Below are positions 16,429 through 19,377 of a stretch of DNA of 19,377 nt, one piece after another. Position 1 is the first letter of the stretch. Each line of letters starts with the position of its first letter. The stretch comes from Planctomycetia bacterium (GTDB lineage: Bacteria > Planctomycetota > PLA2 > JAEUHO01). A program made the position numbers and the translations under genes. Below the pieces are notes generated by a model. That model was not told the origin of the DNA, searched no databases, and worked only from the letters and a program-made list of their open reading frames with translations. The stretch is from positions 1 to 19,377 of the forward strand of contig JAUXCH010000011.1 of NCBI GenBank assembly GCA_030618975.1, written 5' to 3'.

Positions 16429-17334
16429 ATGCCGCACCCGACCGTCCCCGACGACCCCGGCCCGACCTTCGAGGCGTTCGCGGAGGACTACCTCGCGTGG
16501 AGCCGCCTCCACCACACGGAGTCGACCCACGTCACCCGCAAGCGCCTCGTCCTGGGCGTCCTCCTGCCGGCCTTCTTGGGGCGGCGCCTCGACCGGATTG
16601 CGACCCGCGACCTGGACCGCCTGCTCGCGAGCCTCGACCGGGTGAGCCCCGCGACCCGCAATCGGGTCCTGACGGCAGCGAGCACGCTCTTCAGGCGCGC
16701 GCAGGCGATGGGGTACGTGGAGCGAAACCCCGCGCGGGGCATCGAGCGCGGCCGGGAGCAGGTGACCCCGATCCCCCTCGTCTCGCTCGAGAAGCAGGAC
16801 CAGTTGCTCGAGCTCCTCCCGTCCGACAAGCGCCTCCTCTTCCTGGTCGCGCTCGAGACGGCCGCGAGGCTCGGCGAACTCCTCCGCCTCCGCTGGGACG
16901 ACGTCGACCTGGCAAGCCGCATGCTGCTCCTCCGCACGACGAAGGCCGGCGTGCCACGGCTCCTCAAGATGTCCGCCCGACTCGAGGAGGCCCTGCGCCG
17001 GGACGCCGCCGCCCGGTCTCCGGACCCGGGTTCGCGTCGCCTCTTCGAGGCCGCGATCGGCGGTGACGGCTGCCTTCGCTCGACCTGGCGCCTCGCGTTC
17101 AAGGAGGCCGCCGCCCAAATCGGCTTCCCCGAGCTGCGCATCCACGACCTTCGTCATCTGACCGCCATCAACCTCGTACGGGCAGGTGTGGACCTCCCGA
17201 CGGTCCAGGCGTTCCTCGGCCACCGGCACCTCGTCTCGACCCTCCGCTACGCGGCCTACGCCGACGAAACGGCGACCGCCCGGGCGGCCCGCGCCCTCGA
17301 CCGGATCCGGGGCACCGACGAGGAGGCCCCGTGA
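16429..17334 (+). CDS. Tyrosine recombinase/phage-type integrase
   Basis: A 301-residue site-specific recombinase. The N-terminal core-binding domain (about 12-100) has a SAM-like helical pattern and the catalytic domain follows. The catalytic residues are visible: R147 (ARLGE), K172, H239 and R242 in HDLRHL, H265 in GHRH, and nucleophile Y274 (TLRYAAYADE). It cuts and rejoins DNA through a 3'-phosphotyrosine link. The ATG is preceded by GGGGAGG, and the longer open frame is not family-like. It neighbours an AAA_14 ATPase and a toxin-antitoxin pair, suggesting a small mobile island. No tRNA gene or att direct repeat is visible in the window, and XerC/D-like housekeeping roles are unlikely given the context. 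Confidence 0.93.
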   Translation: MPHPTVPDDPGPTFEAFAEDYLAWSRLHHTESTHVTRKRLVLGVLLPAFLGRRLDRIATRDLDRLLASLDRVSPATRNRVLTAASTLFRRAQAMGYVERNPARGIERGREQVTPIPLVSLEKQDQLLELLPSDKRLLFLVALETAARLGELLRLRWDDVDLASRMLLLRTTKAGVPRLLKMSARLEEALRRDAAARSPDPGSRRLFEAAIGGDGCLRSTWRLAFKEAAAQIGFPELRIHDLRHLTAINLVRAGVDLPTVQAFLGHRHLVSTLRYAAYADETATARAARALDRIRGTDEEAP

Positions 17335-17387
17335 GGCACCCCAGGGATCCTCCCAGCCGCAACGAATGCGCCTCTCCGGACTTCCGG

Positions 17388-17416
17388 TTGCCGCGCCGCC
17401 GGGCGCCGCCTATTCT
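17388..17416 (+). promoter_or_regulatory. Sigma-70-type promoter of vapBC
   Basis: TTGCCG (17388-17393), a 17-base spacer and TATTCT (17411-17416), each matching four of six consensus positions with optimal spacing, 30 bases before the antitoxin ATG. Confidence 0.55.
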
Positions 17417-17421
17417 TACTC

Positions 17422-17431
17422 TTACCGGTAA
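17422..17431. promoter_or_regulatory. Putative VapBC operator
   Basis: The perfect palindrome TTACCGGTAA lies just after the -10 element, flanked by TATTC and GAATA. VapB-VapC complexes typically repress their own promoter by binding such sites, and this one would overlap the transcription start. Confidence 0.5.
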
Positions 17432-17445
17432 TCGGAATACTCGCC

Positions 17446-17685
17446 ATGCGCATCACCTCGAAGGGCCAGGTGACCATCCCCAAGGAGATCCGCGAGAAGC
17501 TGGGTCTCCTGCCGCACACCGAGGTGGACTTCGTCCTCGAGGGGAACTCGGTGCGCCTCGTGAAGGCCGCGGGCCGGAAGGGGGAGACCCGCGGCGAGCG
17601 CCTCGTCCGGCTTCTCCGGGAAGCCCGGGGCAAGGGCATCGGCATGACGACCGACGAGATCATGGCGCTGACCCGGGGCGAATGA
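17446..17685 (+). CDS. vapB: AbrB/MazE-type antitoxin VapB
   Basis: A 79-residue antitoxin. The N-terminal swapped-hairpin AbrB domain (RITSKGQVTIPKEIREKLGL, 2-21) binds DNA, and the C-terminal helix (about 50-75) should wrap the toxin. It neutralizes the PIN-domain toxin and represses the operon. Its stop overlaps the toxin start by 4 bases (ATGA), the usual coupling in these modules. The ATG is fixed by the AbrB domain. It is located 111 bases downstream of the integrase. Confidence 0.92.
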   Translation: MRITSKGQVTIPKEIREKLGLLPHTEVDFVLEGNSVRLVKAAGRKGETRGERLVRLLREARGKGIGMTTDEIMALTRGE

Positions 17686-18086
17686 AGCCCGTCCTCGTAG
17701 ACAGCAACGTCATCCTCGACATCGTGGACGAGGACCCTACCTGGTCAGCGTGGTCGGAGGCACAGGTGGAGGCGATCGGCGAGGAGTCGATTCTCGTCAT
17801 CAACCCCCTCATCTACGCCGAGGTCTCGGTCTGGTTCGGTGCCGTCGAGGACCTCGAGGATGCGCTCCCCTCGGAGTTCTACAGGCAGGAGCCCCTCCCC
17901 TACGCGGCGGCCTTCCTGGCCGGGAAGTGCTTCCGGCGCTACCGCCGGCGCGGCGGCGCGCGGCGCTCCCCCCTGCCGGACTTCTACATCGGTGCCCACG
18001 CGGCCGTCGCGGACTACCGCCTGCTCACCCGGGATGCCCGGCGCTACCGCGACTACTTCCCCACCGTCGAGATCCTCGCGCCGTAG
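17682..18086 (+). CDS. vapC: PIN-domain ribonuclease toxin VapC
   Basis: A 134-residue PIN-domain toxin, a Mg2+-dependent endoribonuclease that in known cases cuts tRNA or rRNA and stops translation. The four acidic active-site residues are visible: D7 (VDSNVILD), E47 (YAEVS), D100 (PDFYIGAHA) and D118 (LLTRDARRY). Length is normal and the frame intact, so the toxin looks functional. It is translationally coupled to VapB through a 4-base overlap. The RNA target cannot be told from sequence. Confidence 0.92.
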   Translation: MKPVLVDSNVILDIVDEDPTWSAWSEAQVEAIGEESILVINPLIYAEVSVWFGAVEDLEDALPSEFYRQEPLPYAAAFLAGKCFRRYRRRGGARRSPLPDFYIGAHAAVADYRLLTRDARRYRDYFPTVEILAP

Positions 18087-18128
18087 GGAGCGCCCGAGGG
18101 TCCGGCCCCGATCACGAACCTACGAAAA

Positions 18129-18155
18129 GGGCCCGCTCCTCGAAGGAGCGGGCCC
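18129..18155 (-). terminator. Intrinsic terminator of gcvH-like copy 2
   Basis: A perfect 12-bp GC-rich stem (18129-18140 and 18144-18155) with a 3-base loop. On the minus strand it is followed by TTTTC, giving a rho-independent terminator about 84 bases past the stop of the 18239-18943 gene. It has no T-run on the plus strand, so it is not aimed at vapC. Confidence 0.75.
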
Positions 18156-18238
18156 GGGAAGAAACGGGAAGAAGCGGTCCTGGGTTCGTCGATCGCAGCC
18201 CGCGGAGAGGGTGAGGCGTCCGCCCGGCCCCCTTCCTC

Positions 18239-18943
18239 CTAGCGGTCGTAGCCCTGGGTGAGGAGGAAGACCTCGACGAGGCTCTTCCACTCCCCCGTGT
18301 CCAGGTGCTCCGCGAAGTCCTGGGCCGGCTCGCCACCGTCCTGGAGAACGCTGCCGGACAGCGCCATGAGCCTCAGCTCGAGCTGTTCCCGGCTGTCGTC
18401 CATCCACCTGTGGATCAAGGACCCCGAGATGAGGTTGCGGAGGTTGGCGGCGATGTTGGTGGAGCGGATCTGGTAGAGCCAGCCCCGGCCGTAGGGATCG
18501 TCGGAAACCAGGCCCGGTTCCTCGGCCAGGCTCGGGTTCACGGCGATGACCTCCCCGTCCACGGGCGACACGAGGTCGGCGGCGCGGTGATCGACGTCGA
18601 TCCGGGCGCCCGTGGCACCCTGGCGGATGTAGGAGCCGACCTTCGGGAGGCCGACCCCCTCGACCTTCCCGAGCAGGCGGCGACCGAAGTCGTCGACCCC
18701 GACCACGGCGGTGTCGGAACCTACGACCCGCGCCCAGACGTGGCCCCTGTGGTAGTGGAGCTGGTCGGGCATGTCGTAGCCGTCCACCCAGACCGGCTCG
18801 ACGCGGGTCTCCGCCGGGGGGAGGGCGGGGACCGGCGCGGCGGCCGCCTCCACGGCGACTTCGCGCGCGGCGGCGCGGCGGGTGAGCAGGTAGTCGATCC
18901 CGATCAAGAGAGCGAAGGTAGCGATGGCGAGAAGAGCACCCAT
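18239..18943 (-). CDS. Membrane-anchored GcvH-like protein lacking the lipoyl lysine (copy 2)
   Basis: A 234-residue paralog of the protein at 9242-9964, alike from end to end: anchor MGALLAIATFALLIGIDYLL (1-20) followed by TRR, a variable Ala/Pro linker, a GcvH-like domain (about 61-160) with VSPVDGEVIAVNPSLAEEP and DDPYGRGWLYQI, and a conserved helical C-terminus ending FLLTQGYDR. The lipoyl-lysine position is H119 (context DVDHRAAD), again not lysine and different from the glycine of copy 1, while surrounding residues are kept. The ATG has an AAGGAG ribosome site. With its own promoter, enhancer-like sites and terminator, it appears monocistronic but controlled like copy 1. It may replace or complement copy 1 in the HybAB-like complex (inference). 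Confidence 0.88.
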   Translation of the reverse strand: MGALLAIATFALLIGIDYLLTRRAAAREVAVEAAAAPVPALPPAETRVEPVWVDGYDMPDQLHYHRGHVWARVVGSDTAVVGVDDFGRRLLGKVEGVGLPKVGSYIRQGATGARIDVDHRAADLVSPVDGEVIAVNPSLAEEPGLVSDDPYGRGWLYQIRSTNIAANLRNLISGSLIHRWMDDSREQLELRLMALSGSVLQDGGEPAQDFAEHLDTGEWKSLVEVFLLTQGYDR

Positions 18944-18977
18944 GACGAACTCCTTTGCACGAACCATCCGTACTCCA

Positions 18978-18993
18978 CGCACCAGCCGTACCC
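18978..18993 (-). promoter_or_regulatory. Candidate sigma-54-like promoter of gcvH-like copy 2
   Basis: Minus strand GGGTACGGCTGGTGCG, with GG-N10-GC spacing and 12 of 16 bases identical to the element of copy 1 (10002-10017). The -12 GC is 36 bases before the ATG, against 39 in copy 1. Confidence 0.5.
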
Positions 18994-19093
18994 GTTGGGC
19001 CGACTTCCGCGCCCCGACTCCGTAACCCGTTTGCCATCAAGGACTTGCACTCTCCAGATCTCACGGGTGCCGAGAGGACTACTCCTCGTGCGC

Positions 19094-19110
19094 TGTGGAT
19101 GCCTTCCACA
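19094..19110. promoter_or_regulatory. Enhancer-like palindrome B1
   Basis: TGTGGATGCCTTCCACA, flanked by a further C/G pair. It begins 115 bases upstream of the -12 GC, the same distance as A1 in copy 1. Likely target of the NtrC-type regulator encoded at 4060-5445. Confidence 0.55.
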
Positions 19111-19174
19111 GCCCTGACCGGCGAGGAGCCGGGCCTTAGGCGTAACCCATGTACGCATAACGAGTTACGCGAAC

Positions 19175-19192
19175 GTCGTGGAATTCCACGAC
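19175..19192. promoter_or_regulatory. 18-bp perfect palindrome near B2
   Basis: GTCGTGGAATTCCACGAC is perfectly symmetrical and shares the GTGG/CCAC arms but with a 4-base core instead of 7, immediately adjacent to site B2. It may be a third, differently spaced operator. Confidence 0.45.
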
Positions 19193-19193
19193 C

Positions 19194-19210
19194 TGTGGAG
19201 GGAATCCACA
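19194..19210. promoter_or_regulatory. Enhancer-like palindrome B2
   Basis: TGTGGAGGGAATCCACA, the second TGTGG-N7-CCACA site of copy 2, centred exactly 100 bases from B1, against 102 between A1 and A2. Confidence 0.55.
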
Positions 19211-19310
19211 CCCCAGCGCCGACGCGTGGCGGCTCTTTCGACAACCGCAACGCAGCGGCCAGAAATCGGGCTCGGGGGCACTCCGACCCCCAGTGCGGCC
19301 GGACGGAGGG
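19211..19310. other. Outer part of the spacer upstream of gcvH-like copy 2
   Basis: Completes the 367-base non-coding stretch 18944-19310. Beyond the regulatory palindromes I see only a short GGGGG/CCCCC inverted repeat near 19275-19292, which could be a weak terminator of a gene at the right edge. Confidence 0.4.
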
Positions 19311-19377
19311 CTACGCGCGAACGCACCGCACGGGGTGCCCCGCGAAGCGAAAGTCGTCTACCTCGGGGCGCCGAGGA
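19311..19377 (-). CDS. Possible C-terminal tail of a gene cut by the window edge
   Basis: The last 21 codons before a TAG at 19311-19313 read as a protein-like tail ending DDFRFAGHPVRCVRA, with mostly G or C at third positions. The ending resembles the VRCVR close of DUF1566 proteins, including the one at 13458-15011. Too short to be sure; the rest lies outside the window. Confidence 0.35.
   Translation of the reverse strand, partial: PRRPEVDDFRFAGHPVRCVRA

Noticed and set aside
18904..19158. 84-codon minus-strand frame over the start of gcvH-like copy 2
   Set aside because: It overlaps the start of the real gene and spans promoter elements; composition is mixed and no family is recognisable.

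Overview
The window is high-GC DNA (about two thirds or more G+C by eye) with short intergenic gaps, purine-rich ribosome sites and many 4-11 base start/stop overlaps. Gene content suggests a Gram-negative-type chemoheterotroph: acetyl-CoA synthetase, a HybA/HybB-type quinone-linked module, two two-component systems, a PerR-like regulator and exported DUF1566 proteins. The mix fits Myxococcota, Planctomycetota, Gemmatimonadota or a related uncultured phylum. No rRNA or marker gene fixes this, so the placement is a guess. I saw no tRNA, rRNA, CRISPR array or complete insertion sequence.

Layout. 1-2005: acs on the minus strand, ended by a strong hairpin. 2297-3361: doxX and a PerR-like Fur-family gene on the plus strand. 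3474-9964: a compact minus-strand operon, in transcription order a membrane-anchored GcvH-like protein, a HybA-like Fe-S protein, a HybB/NrfD-like membrane protein, a histidine kinase with two heme c-like motifs, an NtrC-type response regulator and an archaemetzincin protease. 10517-12759: a divergent OmpR-type regulator/kinase pair. 13003-15011: a small zinc-ribbon protein and an exported DUF1566/EF-hand protein. 15094-18086: an accessory patch with an AAA_14/DUF4143 ATPase, a tyrosine recombinase and a VapBC toxin-antitoxin pair. 18239-18943: a second, stand-alone GcvH-like gene with its own terminator. 19311-19377: possible tail of another minus-strand gene.

Main result. The two GcvH-like proteins (9242-9964 and 18239-18943) are close paralogs. 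Each has an N-terminal membrane anchor and a lipoyl-domain fold, and both lack the lysine that carries lipoate in GcvH. Their upstream regions share one architecture. A GG-N10-GC (-24/-12-like) element lies 36-39 bases before each ATG. A TGTGG-N7-CCACA palindrome begins exactly 115 bases upstream of the -12 GC in both. A second such palindrome lies 100-102 bases further out. This is what a sigma-54 promoter with two enhancer sites for an NtrC-type activator would look like, and the first operon encodes such an activator together with its kinase. The inferred system is a redox- or heme-sensing two-component pair controlling a quinone-linked Fe-S/NrfD complex, its own operon, and a second copy of the non-lipoylated GcvH-like partner elsewhere. 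An unusual feature is that the activator has GASTGA instead of the GAFTGA sigma-54 contact loop.
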